A DNA stretch of 46,293 nt from Candidatus Zixiibacteriota bacterium (GTDB lineage Bacteria; Zixibacteria; MSB-5A5; UM-FILTER-46-8), in contig WJIJ01000074.1 of NCBI GenBank assembly GCA_014730345.1, forward strand, positions 1 to 46,293, read 5' to 3'. This document shows, in pieces, positions 1 to 9,223 of the stretch. The notes beneath the pieces are model-generated. The model searched no databases. It was not told where the DNA came from and worked only from the letters and a program-made list of their open reading frames with translations. A program made the translations under genes and the position numbers. How positions within the stretch are numbered: position 1 is the first letter of the stretch; each line of letters opens with the position of its first letter.

Positions 1-330
1 AAAATCAAGTCGGTAGCGAGGTGTTTTCAGGCGTTGCGGATGGCGGTTAATAATGAAGTAAATGAATTGAAGCAAGGTTTGCGGGCCGCGCTGGCTTTGC
101 TCAAACCCGGCGGCAGGATTGTGGTGTTATCCTATCATTCCATAGAGGACCGGATAGTGAAGAATTTCTTCCGGGAGCACAAGCTTCCTAAAAAGCCGGA
201 AGGCGGAAAATATTTCAGGATTATGACTAAGAAACCGCTGAGACCTGATGAGAGAGAATGCAGGTTAAACAGCGCGGCACGCAGTGCGAGGATGCGCGCG
301 GTTGAAATGGTACTGGTTGCTGATGGTTAG
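1..330 (+). CDS. rsmH: 16S rRNA (cytosine-1402-N4) methyltransferase RsmH, C-terminal part
   Basis: The reading frame is open from the first base, so this is the 3' end of a gene that begins outside the window; 109 codons remain. RsmH (MraW) methylates N4 of C1402 in 16S rRNA using S-adenosylmethionine. The fragment carries the family's C-terminal signatures: [11 protein letters not shown] near the start of the fragment, [20 protein letters not shown] (the SYHS-EDR motif typical of RsmH) and a closing segment rich in Arg with [13 protein letters not shown]. Its position directly before ftsL and ftsI is the normal dcw order. The stop overlaps the ftsL start by 8 bases, suggesting coupled translation. 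Identification is firm; only the N-terminal SAM-binding part is missing. Confidence 0.95.
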   Translation, partial: KIKSVARCFQALRMAVNNEVNELKQGLRAALALLKPGGRIVVLSYHSIEDRIVKNFFREHKLPKKPEGGKYFRIMTKKPLRPDERECRLNSAARSARMRAVEMVLVADG

Positions 331-745
331 AAAGAAAGCGAAAAGAGTTGTCAGGAAGAAGGGAAACAGAAGCCTTCAGTATATTGTGGCGGGATTGTTG
401 TGTCTTTTTGTCCTCGGGTTTGTCTATCTCTGGGAAACGGAGAAAGTCCGGAGCATGTTGATAGAGGAGCAGAGGTTAATTAAAGAAGCGGAAATGCTCA
501 GGGAAGATAATACAAGGCTTGAACTGGAACTGGCTAACATAACGACTCTTGACTATTTAAAAAGATCGATAGATGAGCCCGGATTCGGATTTCCTGAACC
601 GGATAAAGTTTTGCACCATCATTGGTATAACAATCGTGAAGAGAAGCAGGGAACGATGATTGAACGAGCGACAGATTTGGTTCTCGATTGGCTTAAGGAG
701 GGCATGGATGTCAACCAGACGACCTATGCGGATTCGCTTAGATAA
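323..745 (+). CDS. ftsL: Cell division protein FtsL-like
   Basis: A 140-residue single-pass membrane protein with FtsL architecture: a short very basic cytoplasmic N-terminus ([14 protein letters not shown]), one transmembrane helix at about residues 19-37, and a periplasmic stretch at about 38-75 with heptad-like Leu/Glu spacing expected to form a coiled coil. FtsL joins FtsB and FtsQ to activate FtsWI septal synthesis. Sequence conservation in this family is poor, so the call rests on size, topology and position between rsmH and ftsI. I chose the ATG that overlaps the rsmH stop; an upstream in-frame start would add 13 residues encoded inside rsmH. The 3' end overlaps ftsI by 38 bases. Confidence 0.8.
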   Translation: MVRKKAKRVVRKKGNRSLQYIVAGLLCLFVLGFVYLWETEKVRSMLIEEQRLIKEAEMLREDNTRLELELANITTLDYLKRSIDEPGFGFPEPDKVLHHHWYNNREEKQGTMIERATDLVLDWLKEGMDVNQTTYADSLR

Positions 746-2684
746 GCGGCGGGAAAACAGTAAGATTATCGACTCGAGGCTGAATATCGCATTAATGGTA
801 ATAGGGTTGGCCTGGGCGGCATTGATAGCTCGCAACTTTGATTTAGCGCTTTTCAGGCATTCGCAGTTTAGCAGGATAGCATTGAGCCAGCAGAAGGTAA
901 AAGAAGAGATAAGGGGCAACCGCGGGGATATACTCGACCGCCGGGGAGTACCAATGAGCTGGAACATTTCCATGCCCTCGATTTACGCCGTTTCGAGGGA
1001 TATGGATAATCCCCGGAATACAGCAAGTCAACTGGCGAGATTATGCGGCGGCTCAAGCGGCAAGTTGAGGGAAGGATTTGAAAAACGTCCATGTTTCTGC
1101 TGGGTTGACAGGGAAGTAAATCCGAGAACGGTTGAAGCTTTACGGAGGCAGAATCTTAAAGGTGTGTATGTTACCAAGGAGCCTCGGCGGAGATATTTGA
1201 GCGGTGATATGTGGCGGTATCTTATTGGTAATGTTGATATTGATGGTCATGGTATTGCTGGTGCGGAATTAGCATTTGAGGATTTATTGTATTCCGAAGG
1301 CTCTAAGATATGGATAAATCGTGATGCCCGGGGCAGGCGGTTTGACGCGGAGGGAGAGTACGAATCGGCGAGGAACGCGGGTAATTCGGTGATGCTTACC
1401 ATAGACGCAAACTTACAGGATATCCTGGTGCAGAAGCTCAGGGATGGAGTCGAGAGGTTTGAAGCTAAGGGAGCATACGGGGTTTTCCTTGAAGTGGGCA
1501 GTTCAGAGGTTTTGGCGATGGGTCAGTATTATCCCAAAGGGGTGTCATCCACCCGGAACGTGGTGATATCGGATACTTACGAGCCGGGTTCCACATTTAA
1601 ACTGGTAACTATTGCCGCGGCGGTGAACTCGGGCAGGTTCAGCGCCTTTGATATAATAGATTGTGAAAATGGAAGTTACAAGGTTGGATATAAAACAATA
1701 AAGGATTACAAGAAATCAGGGAAGATACCATTTCGCAGGGCGGTAGAGCTATCATCGAATATCGCCATGATCAAGGTTGCGCATGAACTGGGTAGGGAGT
1801 TGATCTATCGGACTGCTATCGACTTCGGGTTTAACAGCAAGACAGGAATAGAACTACCGGGTGAGGCTGTAGGGGTGATGCACGAACCAAAGGACTGGTC
1901 AGACATCGAGCACGCGACCGTCAGCTTCGGGAACGGACTTACAGTTACCGCCCTGCAAATGGTTAATGCCTACGCCGCGGTAGGCGCGAAGGGGATTTTA
2001 TACCAGCCGCATATATTAAAAGCCGTGCTATCTCCTGAGGATGAATTGATATACGAGAAGAAACCGGAACCAATCCGCAGGGTTATTTCCGAACGTACCG
2101 CGGCCACATTGCTCGAGTTTTTCACCGGCGTGGTCGACAGCGGGACCGCTGTCGCGGCGAGAATAGAAGGTTTGAAAATAGCGGGGAAAACCGGCACCTC
2201 CCGTAAGGTTAAGGAAGACGGCAGGGGGTATTATTATAACCGCTACATTACCTCATTCGTGGGGATGTATCCCGCGGAGGATCCAGTAATTGTTGGATAC
2301 GTGGTATTCGATGATCCTGAAGTGAATAAAACCGCCAGTACATCAGCCGCGCCCATTTTCCGCGAAATACTCATGGAGTATTTATGTTCCGCTTCCCGTA
2401 ATTTCGATATAGACGATGACAAAAAAGTGCGGGCGGAGTTTTGCGACTATGTTGAATATAATGAAATGAACGGAGATGATTTTACTGATAACAGAAAATA
2501 CAGCGAGAAAATTAACAGTTTTGATGATTTGAACAAGATGGTTCTCGGCAAGCCGTTGAGGACTGCTATTAACATGATTCATAACCAGGGTTATGACGTT
2601 AAGATCAAGGGAAGCGGTATAGTGCGCGAGTGTTTCCCGAAAAATCATGGTGACCAGTTGATATATTATTTAAGATGCGGTTGA
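708..2684 (+). CDS. ftsI: Peptidoglycan D,D-transpeptidase FtsI (PBP3 / PBP2x type) with C-terminal PASTA-like domain
   Basis: Septal penicillin-binding protein of 658 residues that cross-links peptidoglycan in the periplasm. It has a basic N-terminus, one membrane anchor at about residues 25-42, a PBP dimerisation domain (GNRGDILDRRG near the start), and the transpeptidase domain with all three catalytic motifs: S295-T-F-K298, S349-S-N351 and K494-T-G496. The last ~50 residues (GKPLRTAINMIHNQGYDVKI, then a GSG-V turn) look like one PASTA repeat, a feature of PBP2x-type proteins. The chosen ATG has a strong AAGGAGGG Shine-Dalgarno five bases upstream and lies inside the end of ftsL; another ATG six codons downstream is possible. 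It overlaps murE. Confidence 0.93.
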   Translation: MSTRRPMRIRLDKRRENSKIIDSRLNIALMVIGLAWAALIARNFDLALFRHSQFSRIALSQQKVKEEIRGNRGDILDRRGVPMSWNISMPSIYAVSRDMDNPRNTASQLARLCGGSSGKLREGFEKRPCFCWVDREVNPRTVEALRRQNLKGVYVTKEPRRRYLSGDMWRYLIGNVDIDGHGIAGAELAFEDLLYSEGSKIWINRDARGRRFDAEGEYESARNAGNSVMLTIDANLQDILVQKLRDGVERFEAKGAYGVFLEVGSSEVLAMGQYYPKGVSSTRNVVISDTYEPGSTFKLVTIAAAVNSGRFSAFDIIDCENGSYKVGYKTIKDYKKSGKIPFRRAVELSSNIAMIKVAHELGRELIYRTAIDFGFNSKTGIELPGEAVGVMHEPKDWSDIEHATVSFGNGLTVTALQMVNAYAAVGAKGILYQPHILKAVLSPEDELIYEKKPEPIRRVISERTAATLLEFFTGVVDSGTAVAARIEGLKIAGKTGTSRKVKEDGRGYYYNRYITSFVGMYPAEDPVIVGYVVFDDPEVNKTASTSAAPIFREILMEYLCSASRNFDIDDDKKVRAEFCDYVEYNEMNGDDFTDNRKYSEKINSFDDLNKMVLGKPLRTAINMIHNQGYDVKIKGSGIVRECFPKNHGDQLIYYLRCG

Positions 2685-4177
2685 TGGAGATTAACAATCA
2701 GGTGCCGGAGCAGGAAGCCATAACTGTTGAATATCTTTTTTCCGATATAGGAGTTTTCGTACCGCCCGGGATAGGGGAAATGAAGATTTCCGGTATCGAG
2801 TATGATTCCCGTAAGGTTAAACCGGGTAGCATATTCGTCGCCATGCCGGGGCACAGGACTGACGGGGCGAAGTTCATCTGCGACGCGGTTGAACGGGGAG
2901 CGGTGCTGGTTGTTTCAGAACACCACATGCCATGTGATGTCCCGATTATCGAATGCGCCCCGGCGCGCAGGGTGCTCGCGGAATTATCGGCGAAGTTCTA
3001 CGGTAACCCATCAACGGAATTATTATCCGTGGGGGTTACCGGGACGAACGGCAAATCGACGGTCTGCTCCATGATGAAATCCATCCTGGAGAAATCCGGA
3101 AGGAAAAGCGCCCAGTTCGGAACCCTCGGTTACGATACTGGAAACCGTTACGAGAAAGCTGTGAACACAACCCCGGAATCGAGAGAGCTCCAGAGGTTAT
3201 TGAAGGAATCACTGGATAATGGATGCGAAGCGGCTGTCTTTGAGGTATCTTCCCACGCGCTGGTGATGTACCGTGTGCACGGCGTCGATTTCGACCTGGG
3301 CATATTTACCAATCTCACCAGCGAACATCTTGACTATCATAAAGATTTGGAAAGCTATTTCAGCGCGAAGATGGTTCTCTTCGAGATGCTCGCCGAGAAC
3401 GGAAAGCTGGCGGCAGTCAATATAGACGATGACTATGGCAGGAGAATTACAGAATTGCAGGGGTTGGATATAGTAACATTCGGCGAAGACGCCAAGGCTG
3501 ATGTTTTTCTTGACAGGTATGAGCTGAGTTCCGGCGGAAGCGAGTTTGTATTAAATACTCCTTATGGAGAGTTCATGGGTGGAATCGCGATTCCCGGTAA
3601 ATTCAACATCCAGAACGCTATGGCTTCGGTGGCCGCCGGGATACATCTGGATATCATACCTGATGATATTCGGGATGGTTTGGCGGCGTTCATTCCCCCC
3701 GTGGGAAGAATGCAGAGGATTGATTGCGGCCAGGATTTCAGCGTTTTTATCGATTACGCGCATACCCCGGACGCATTGGACCGTATGCTGTCCGCGGTGA
3801 GAGGTTTTACCGAGGGCAGGGTCATTGTGGTTTTCGGTTGCGGCGGGGATAAGGACAAGACTAAACGGGCGCCCATGGCAAGAGCGGTGGCTGATAATTC
3901 GGATATCTCGGTGATAACATCGGATAATCCCCGTACTGAAGACCCGGAGAAGATAATGGACGAGATGGAAAACGGTTTCCCGTCTGATTACGGGTTTTAC
4001 CGCCAGGCAGACCGCGAAAAAGCGATAAAGCAGGCGCTGGATATTGCTGAAAAGGGGGACACGGTAATAATCGCGGGCAAAGGACATGAGGGAATTCAGG
4101 ATTACGGGGATCGTGTGGAGCCTTTTTCGGAAATCGATATTGTTAAGAGTTACTTCAAAGATAACAGCAGGAATTGA
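2675..4177 (+). CDS. murE: UDP-N-acetylmuramoyl-L-alanyl-D-glutamate--2,6-diaminopimelate ligase MurE
   Basis: Cytoplasmic ATP-dependent ligase of 500 residues that adds the third amino acid to the UDP-MurNAc dipeptide. Visible Mur-ligase features: N-terminal UDP-substrate region (SRKVKPGSIFVAMPGHRTDG, residues ~45-64), ATP loop GTNGKST at 123-129, central catalytic region with FEVSSHAL, and a C-terminal domain with D417-N-P-R420 (TSDNPRTEDP). The DNPR motif is the established determinant for meso-diaminopimelate rather than lysine, so the wall is probably of the Gram-negative A1-gamma type. Two starts are possible: the one given, or an ATG nine bases later that forms a TGATG overlap with the ftsI stop. 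The 3' end shares one base with the murF start. Confidence 0.96.
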   Translation: MRLMEINNQVPEQEAITVEYLFSDIGVFVPPGIGEMKISGIEYDSRKVKPGSIFVAMPGHRTDGAKFICDAVERGAVLVVSEHHMPCDVPIIECAPARRVLAELSAKFYGNPSTELLSVGVTGTNGKSTVCSMMKSILEKSGRKSAQFGTLGYDTGNRYEKAVNTTPESRELQRLLKESLDNGCEAAVFEVSSHALVMYRVHGVDFDLGIFTNLTSEHLDYHKDLESYFSAKMVLFEMLAENGKLAAVNIDDDYGRRITELQGLDIVTFGEDAKADVFLDRYELSSGGSEFVLNTPYGEFMGGIAIPGKFNIQNAMASVAAGIHLDIIPDDIRDGLAAFIPPVGRMQRIDCGQDFSVFIDYAHTPDALDRMLSAVRGFTEGRVIVVFGCGGDKDKTKRAPMARAVADNSDISVITSDNPRTEDPEKIMDEMENGFPSDYGFYRQADREKAIKQALDIAEKGDTVIIAGKGHEGIQDYGDRVEPFSEIDIVKSYFKDNSRN

Positions 4178-5559
4178 TGAGCATTATGTCCGTAAGGGAG
4201 ATAGCGGAATTCGCCCAGCCAGTATCGGAATTGGAACGAGAGGATTTCTATTTCGACGGCATTTCGATAGATTCGCGAACCATTAAGGAAGGCGACCTGT
4301 TCGTGGCCGTGAAAGGACATCGCACCGATGGGCACAAGTATATCTCCCGGGCGATAGAAAACGGAGCGGCCGGTATTGTAATCCAGGATGATTTCGATAC
4401 GCGCGATATTCCGCCAGGGACGCGCGTGTTTAAAACCGGGGATACATTACATTTTCTGGGCGATATTGCTAACAGGCACCTCAGAAAGATAAACCCCGGG
4501 GTAATCGCGGTTACCGGAACAAACGGAAAAACCACGGTAAAGGAATTTATACTGCAGATACTGTTGAGCAAATACAGCGCGGTTGGCAGTATCGGAAATT
4601 ACAACAACCGCTATGGGCTTCCGCTTTCAATTTTCGCCATAAACACCGGGGCGGAGGTCGCGGTGCTTGAGCTGGGAATGTCCGAATTGGGAGAGATAGA
4701 AAGATTGTGCGAGATAGCCGAACCGGATATCGGAGTGTTGAATAATATCAGCGAGGCTCATCTGGAGGGACTGGGTTCAATCGAGAATGTGAGGAGGGCC
4801 AAGGGAGAAATGCTCGATTACCTGGCATCCGCGGACGGTATCGCCGTGATCAATATGGATGATGAAAATTGCGCCTTTTTGGCGAGAAAATTTGGCGGCA
4901 GGCTGGTCAGAGTCGGTTCCAGGGAGGGAATGGAATATGTGATTTCAGGTATTGAAATCGAAGGCGATGGCCAGCCTCGTTTTAAAATCGACGGCCGGGA
5001 TGTTAAGCTTTCCGTGCCGGGGATACATAATGTTTACAATGCGGCGGTTGCCATAGCCGCCTCGGTAGAATACGGGGTTGGTTTTGATAAGGCGGTCGAA
5101 TGCGCTCAGTCGTTGCGTCTGCCGGAAATGCGTACGGCGGTTTTCATGGCCGGAGATATTACAGTAATCGATGACAGTTACAACGCCAACCCGGCATCGG
5201 CGGCAAGGGCTATTGAACTGCTGGATACCGTGCACGCGGCAAGACGATGGATGGTGTTTGGTGATATGCTCGAGTTGGGGGAGAGAGCCGAGACGTTACA
5301 CCGCCAGATAGGTAAAATAATTGGAGATTCGAAAATAGACAGATTGATCACTTATGGTGAAATGGCAAGATTTACCGGGGAAGAAGTAAGGGAATCAGGG
5401 AAAGACATCGGCTGGATGCATTGCACGGAGCATGATGGGATAGCGGAGATATTGCTCGCGGAGATTAAGACAGGAGACGCGGTGTTGTTCAAGGGCTCAC
5501 GAGGTATGCAACTGGAAAAGGTTGTCAACGCATTCAAGAAACACATGGAGATTACATAG
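4177..5559 (+). CDS. murF: UDP-N-acetylmuramoyl-tripeptide--D-alanyl-D-alanine ligase MurF
   Basis: Cytoplasmic Mur ligase of 460 residues that adds the D-Ala-D-Ala dipeptide, the last amino-acid step before lipid I. Evidence: N-terminal segment SIDSRTIKEGDLFVAVKG, ATP-binding GTNGKTT at 114-120 followed by VKEF (typical of MurF), SIGNYNNRYGLPLS (the GN-NN-GLP motif of the family), and VIDDSYNANPASA in the C-terminal part, a MurF hallmark. The ATG overlaps the murE stop (TGATG), so I prefer it to the TTG one codon upstream; an ATG three codons later is also possible. The ligase genes follow one another in pathway order, with mraY next. Confidence 0.96.
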   Translation: MSIMSVREIAEFAQPVSELEREDFYFDGISIDSRTIKEGDLFVAVKGHRTDGHKYISRAIENGAAGIVIQDDFDTRDIPPGTRVFKTGDTLHFLGDIANRHLRKINPGVIAVTGTNGKTTVKEFILQILLSKYSAVGSIGNYNNRYGLPLSIFAINTGAEVAVLELGMSELGEIERLCEIAEPDIGVLNNISEAHLEGLGSIENVRRAKGEMLDYLASADGIAVINMDDENCAFLARKFGGRLVRVGSREGMEYVISGIEIEGDGQPRFKIDGRDVKLSVPGIHNVYNAAVAIAASVEYGVGFDKAVECAQSLRLPEMRTAVFMAGDITVIDDSYNANPASAARAIELLDTVHAARRWMVFGDMLELGERAETLHRQIGKIIGDSKIDRLITYGEMARFTGEEVRESGKDIGWMHCTEHDGIAEILLAEIKTGDAVLFKGSRGMQLEKVVNAFKKHMEIT

Positions 5560-5560
5560 G

Positions 5561-6646
5561 ATGTTGTATCACCTGCTTCTTCCCCTTACAGATTTTATCA
5601 GCGGTTTTAACATTTTCAGGTATATAACTTTTAGAACCGCTTACGCCACGGTTACGGCGATGTTTATATGTTTTATTTTGGGTCCGGCGATAATTGATAT
5701 ACTCAAACGCTACCAGGTGAAGGAGACGATCCGCCGTGAGGGGCCATCCTCCCATTATGTAAAAGAGGGAACGCCGACAATGGGCGGGGTGATAATCCTG
5801 CTTGGCATTATTATTCCCACGCTCCTGTGGTCCGATTTGACCAATCGTTATATACACCTGTTGCTTTTGGCTACTGTCTGGATGGGAATCGTGGGTTTTA
5901 TCGATGATTACATGAAAGCGATAAAAAAGCATCCCAAGGGGATGGTCGCCCGTTGGAAATTCGCCGGGCAGATAACGTTAGGACTGCTTTTGGGCGGTAT
6001 AATTTATTTTTATCCGCCTTCGGGTGAATTCACAACGGGGACGGGAGTGCCGTTTTTCAAAAATATAATTATTCCGCTGGGGATATTATACATACCATTC
6101 GTGGTTTTGATAATCACCGGTTCATCGAACGCGGTGAACTTAACCGACGGCGCCGATGGTCTGGCGATAGGGCTTGTGGGGATATGCGCGGCGGCTTTTG
6201 GAGCGATCGCGTATATCACCGGACGTACAGATTTCAGCGGATACCTTGCTATCGAATATCTTGAGGGAGCAGGGGAGATGTCCATATTCTGCGGCGCTTT
6301 GCTGGGTTCGGCGCTGGGATTTTTATGGTTCAACTGTCATCCGGCGCAGGTGTTCATGGGTGATACCGGGGCGCTGGCATTGGGTTCGGCGCTGGGTACT
6401 TTAGCGATACTGACCAAGAAGGAAGTGTTGCTGGTGATCGTGGGCGGCGTATTCGTTATAGAGGTACTTTCGGTGATGATACAGGTGGCGTATTTTAAAA
6501 TGACGGGCAAACGGATTTTTCGAATGTCGCCGATACATCATCATTTCGAACTGCTGGGATGGCCGGAATCGAAGGTGGTGGTCCGTTTCTGGATAGCGGG
6601 GATAATATTCGCTTTGATAACCCTTTCAACCTTTAAGATAAGGTAG
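5561..6646 (+). CDS. mraY: Phospho-N-acetylmuramoyl-pentapeptide-transferase MraY
   Basis: Polytopic inner-membrane enzyme of 361 residues that transfers phospho-MurNAc-pentapeptide from UDP to undecaprenyl phosphate, forming lipid I. Family motifs are all present: GTPTMGGVIILLGI, GFIDDYMKAIKK (catalytic Asp-Asp), SNAVNLTDGADGLAIG, CHPAQVFMGDTGALALGSAL and the terminal SPIHHHFELLGWPE with the His triplet. About ten hydrophobic segments are visible and the length is normal. The start is the ATG two bases after the murF stop; an in-frame TTG further upstream would only add non-conserved residues encoded inside murF. Confidence 0.97.
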   Translation: MLYHLLLPLTDFISGFNIFRYITFRTAYATVTAMFICFILGPAIIDILKRYQVKETIRREGPSSHYVKEGTPTMGGVIILLGIIIPTLLWSDLTNRYIHLLLLATVWMGIVGFIDDYMKAIKKHPKGMVARWKFAGQITLGLLLGGIIYFYPPSGEFTTGTGVPFFKNIIIPLGILYIPFVVLIITGSSNAVNLTDGADGLAIGLVGICAAAFGAIAYITGRTDFSGYLAIEYLEGAGEMSIFCGALLGSALGFLWFNCHPAQVFMGDTGALALGSALGTLAILTKKEVLLVIVGGVFVIEVLSVMIQVAYFKMTGKRIFRMSPIHHHFELLGWPESKVVVRFWIAGIIFALITLSTFKIR

Positions 6647-6650
6647 ATTA

Positions 6651-8024
6651 ATGACCGGCAAAATGGTAACCGGGAAAAAGGTATCTATCATTGGCATGGC
6701 AAGGTCCGGGGTCGCGTTGGCAGAGTTATTGGCCAAAAATGACTCCAGCGTGCTGGTAAGCGAGATGAAAAGCGGCGATGAACCGGAAGCGAAGCGCGCC
6801 GATTTGGAAAAGTTTGGCGTCAAGTGCGAACTCGGGGGTCATACCCAGAAGGTCCTCGATGCCGATTTCATTGCTATCAGTCCCGGCGTCCCTATGGATA
6901 TAGATATACTCGAGCAGGCCCGCCGGAGAGGGATACCGATTTTCTCGGAGATAGAAGTTGCCTCATGGTTCTGCGCCGGCAGTATAATCGCCATTACCGG
7001 TTCCAATGGCAAAACCACTACCACGACGTTACTCGGCGAGATATTGAAATCATGCGGATTGAAATGTTTTGTAGGAGGGAATATCGGAATACCTTTCGCT
7101 TCATTTGTATCGGAAACCACTCCTGATTCATACATTGTGCTCGAAGTTTCCAGTTTCCAGCTTGAAGGAATAGAGCAGTTTCACCCATTGATTGCCATGA
7201 TACTGAATTTTACTCCCGACCACCTCGACCGTTACACGACCATGGAGGATTACCGGGCGGCGAAAGCGCGTATATATGAAAATATGGGCGAGGGAGACAG
7301 GCTTATATTAAATATCGATGACCCGGAATCGACCAAATTCATGCCCGATCCATCGGTGGGCGTGAGATGGTTTTCCAATCGTTCTAATGACGACGCGCAT
7401 GCTTATGTCGACAGCGAGTACCTTGTTCTGAAATCGGACAAGGGTACATTTCCAATTATCAGGGTTCGGGATATTGGTATCCCGGGGCCTCATAACCTGG
7501 CTAACAGCGCCGCGGCATCGTTGGCGGCGCTTATCATCGGTGTAGATGTTAACGATATTTCCACTACCCTGAAGGAATTCAAGGGAGTGGAACACCGACT
7601 GGAAAGGGTGGCAGTTTTCAGGGGAGTTACATTTATAAACGATTCCAAGGGTACGAATGTGGATTCGGTATCCATGGCTTTGAAGAGTATCGACAGTAAG
7701 ATTGTCCTGATTGCCGGGGGCAAAGACAAGGGAGGCGATTTCCGCCGGCTACTGCCCCAGTTAAGCGCCAAAGTGGTGGCGGTAGTCCTGATAGGGGAAG
7801 CATCGGATAAAATAGCATTGCAGTTTTCCGATACAGTTCCCGTTTACAAGGCTGATAGTATGCGTAAAGCGGTGGAGATGTCATCATCACTGGCCCGCAA
7901 TGGAGAAACGGTTTTATTATCGCCGGGATGCGCGAGTTTTGATATGTTCGATAATTTTGAACATAGAGGAAATGTATTTAAAGAAGCGGTGAATTCAATA
8001 ATGGAGGAGGCGGAAACGACATGA
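6651..8024 (+). CDS. murD: UDP-N-acetylmuramoylalanine--D-glutamate ligase MurD
   Basis: Cytoplasmic Mur ligase of 457 residues that adds D-glutamate to UDP-MurNAc-L-Ala. Features: an N-terminal Rossmann-like domain (VSIIGMARSGVALAELL), SPGVPMD, the ATP loop GSNGKTT at 117-123, VLEVSSFQLEGI (the SSFQLE signature that separates MurD from other Mur ligases), NFTPDHLDRY, HNLANSAAA, and in the C-terminal domain FINDSKGTNVDS and LIAGGKDKGGDF. The gene begins four bases after mraY and its stop overlaps the ftsW start in an ATGA arrangement, so the two are probably translationally coupled. Confidence 0.97.
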   Translation: MTGKMVTGKKVSIIGMARSGVALAELLAKNDSSVLVSEMKSGDEPEAKRADLEKFGVKCELGGHTQKVLDADFIAISPGVPMDIDILEQARRRGIPIFSEIEVASWFCAGSIIAITGSNGKTTTTTLLGEILKSCGLKCFVGGNIGIPFASFVSETTPDSYIVLEVSSFQLEGIEQFHPLIAMILNFTPDHLDRYTTMEDYRAAKARIYENMGEGDRLILNIDDPESTKFMPDPSVGVRWFSNRSNDDAHAYVDSEYLVLKSDKGTFPIIRVRDIGIPGPHNLANSAAASLAALIIGVDVNDISTTLKEFKGVEHRLERVAVFRGVTFINDSKGTNVDSVSMALKSIDSKIVLIAGGKDKGGDFRRLLPQLSAKVVAVVLIGEASDKIALQFSDTVPVYKADSMRKAVEMSSSLARNGETVLLSPGCASFDMFDNFEHRGNVFKEAVNSIMEEAETT

Positions 8025-9223
8025 TATCCCGCTTAAGTGAAATTGACAGCGCTTTCGCCCTGATGGTTTTAGTATTGGCGATATTCGGATGTCTCATGGT
8101 CTATTCGTCATCCGCCCATTACTGTGAACAGAATATCGGTGATTCTTTCTATTATATAAAGAAACAGATGATGTGGCTGGTAATCAGCATTATTGCCGGT
8201 ATCGCCGCTTACCTGGCTGGTTACAGGAGACTTCTCGAATGGTCGCCATGGTTGTTGCTTCTTTCCTGCGTGTTTTTGGTGGCAGTTTTGTTCTCGCCGC
8301 CAATAAGGAATGTGCACAGGTGGATCAAACTTGGACCTTTCAATTTTCAGCCATCGGAGATGGCGCGGATATTCCTTGTTTTGTTTTTCGCGTTTTACCT
8401 GTCGCTGAAGAGAAACGAATTGAAGGGAATCAATGCGTTTTTAGTTCTTATATGCGTTTCAACTTTGATCGGGGGATTGATTGTTATTGAACCGGATATC
8501 GGCACGACCCTCTCAATGACTGCGGCGCTGGGATTAATGCTTTATATCGCCGGAATACGCGCGGCGTATCTCATGGCCACGGGGGGAGCGGCGCTGACGG
8601 CCGTGGTGGTGATGATTTTCGGATTCGGTTATCAGCAGGATAGAATAATTCATTACATTAACGGTTTATGCGACCCCTTGCAGTCCCAATACCAGGTACT
8701 GCAGGGCATTATAGCCATAGGTTCCGGGGGATTTTTAGGCGCGGGTTTGGGAGAAGGCGGACAGAAGCTTCTGTTTCTTCCCGAATCCTACTCTGATTTT
8801 GTCTTCGCCAATATAGCGGAGGAAACAGGGTTGATAGGAACAATCCCTTTAATCCTGATGTACGCCTTTCTTTTCAAGAGGGGATGCACTATCGCCCGCG
8901 GCAGTTCATCTTTCGCGGGTTCGCTGGTTGCCTGTGGCCTGACAACATTGATATGCGCCAGCGCGTTTATAAATATGGGCGTGGTTGCGGGGATTCTGCC
9001 GGTAACCGGTTTACCGCTTCCGTTTATCAGTTACGGCGGTTCTTCGATGCTGTTCAGTATGATTTCGGTGGGTATAATATTGTCGGTCGCCCAGGAAAGC
9101 GTCAGTTCATCTAATTCAGGGATATTATCTCGTGATAGACATAATCTTCGCCGCCGGTGGTACCGGAGGACACATCTTTCCGGCGCTCGCTATCGCCGGC
9201 CGGCTTACAAACGCAAACGTTAG
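8021..9223 (+). CDS. ftsW: Septal peptidoglycan glycosyltransferase FtsW (SEDS family)
   Basis: SEDS-family membrane glycosyltransferase of 400 residues that polymerises lipid II at the septum with FtsI. Around ten transmembrane segments are visible. SEDS motifs include HRWIKLGPFNFQPSEMARI in the first half, IEPDIGTTLSM (containing the catalytically important Asp), and near the end NMGVVAGILPVTGLPLPFIS then YGGSSML. After the last helix (ending about GIILSVAQE) the frame stays open for a very basic 30-residue tail encoded entirely within the start of murG, giving a 92-base overlap. Such a tail is not expected for the family, so the natural end may be different (natural read-out or a lost stop). 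Confidence 0.93.
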   Translation: MISRLSEIDSAFALMVLVLAIFGCLMVYSSSAHYCEQNIGDSFYYIKKQMMWLVISIIAGIAAYLAGYRRLLEWSPWLLLLSCVFLVAVLFSPPIRNVHRWIKLGPFNFQPSEMARIFLVLFFAFYLSLKRNELKGINAFLVLICVSTLIGGLIVIEPDIGTTLSMTAALGLMLYIAGIRAAYLMATGGAALTAVVVMIFGFGYQQDRIIHYINGLCDPLQSQYQVLQGIIAIGSGGFLGAGLGEGGQKLLFLPESYSDFVFANIAEETGLIGTIPLILMYAFLFKRGCTIARGSSSFAGSLVACGLTTLICASAFINMGVVAGILPVTGLPLPFISYGGSSMLFSMISVGIILSVAQESVSSSNSGILSRDRHNLRRRWYRRTHLSGARYRRPAYKRKR

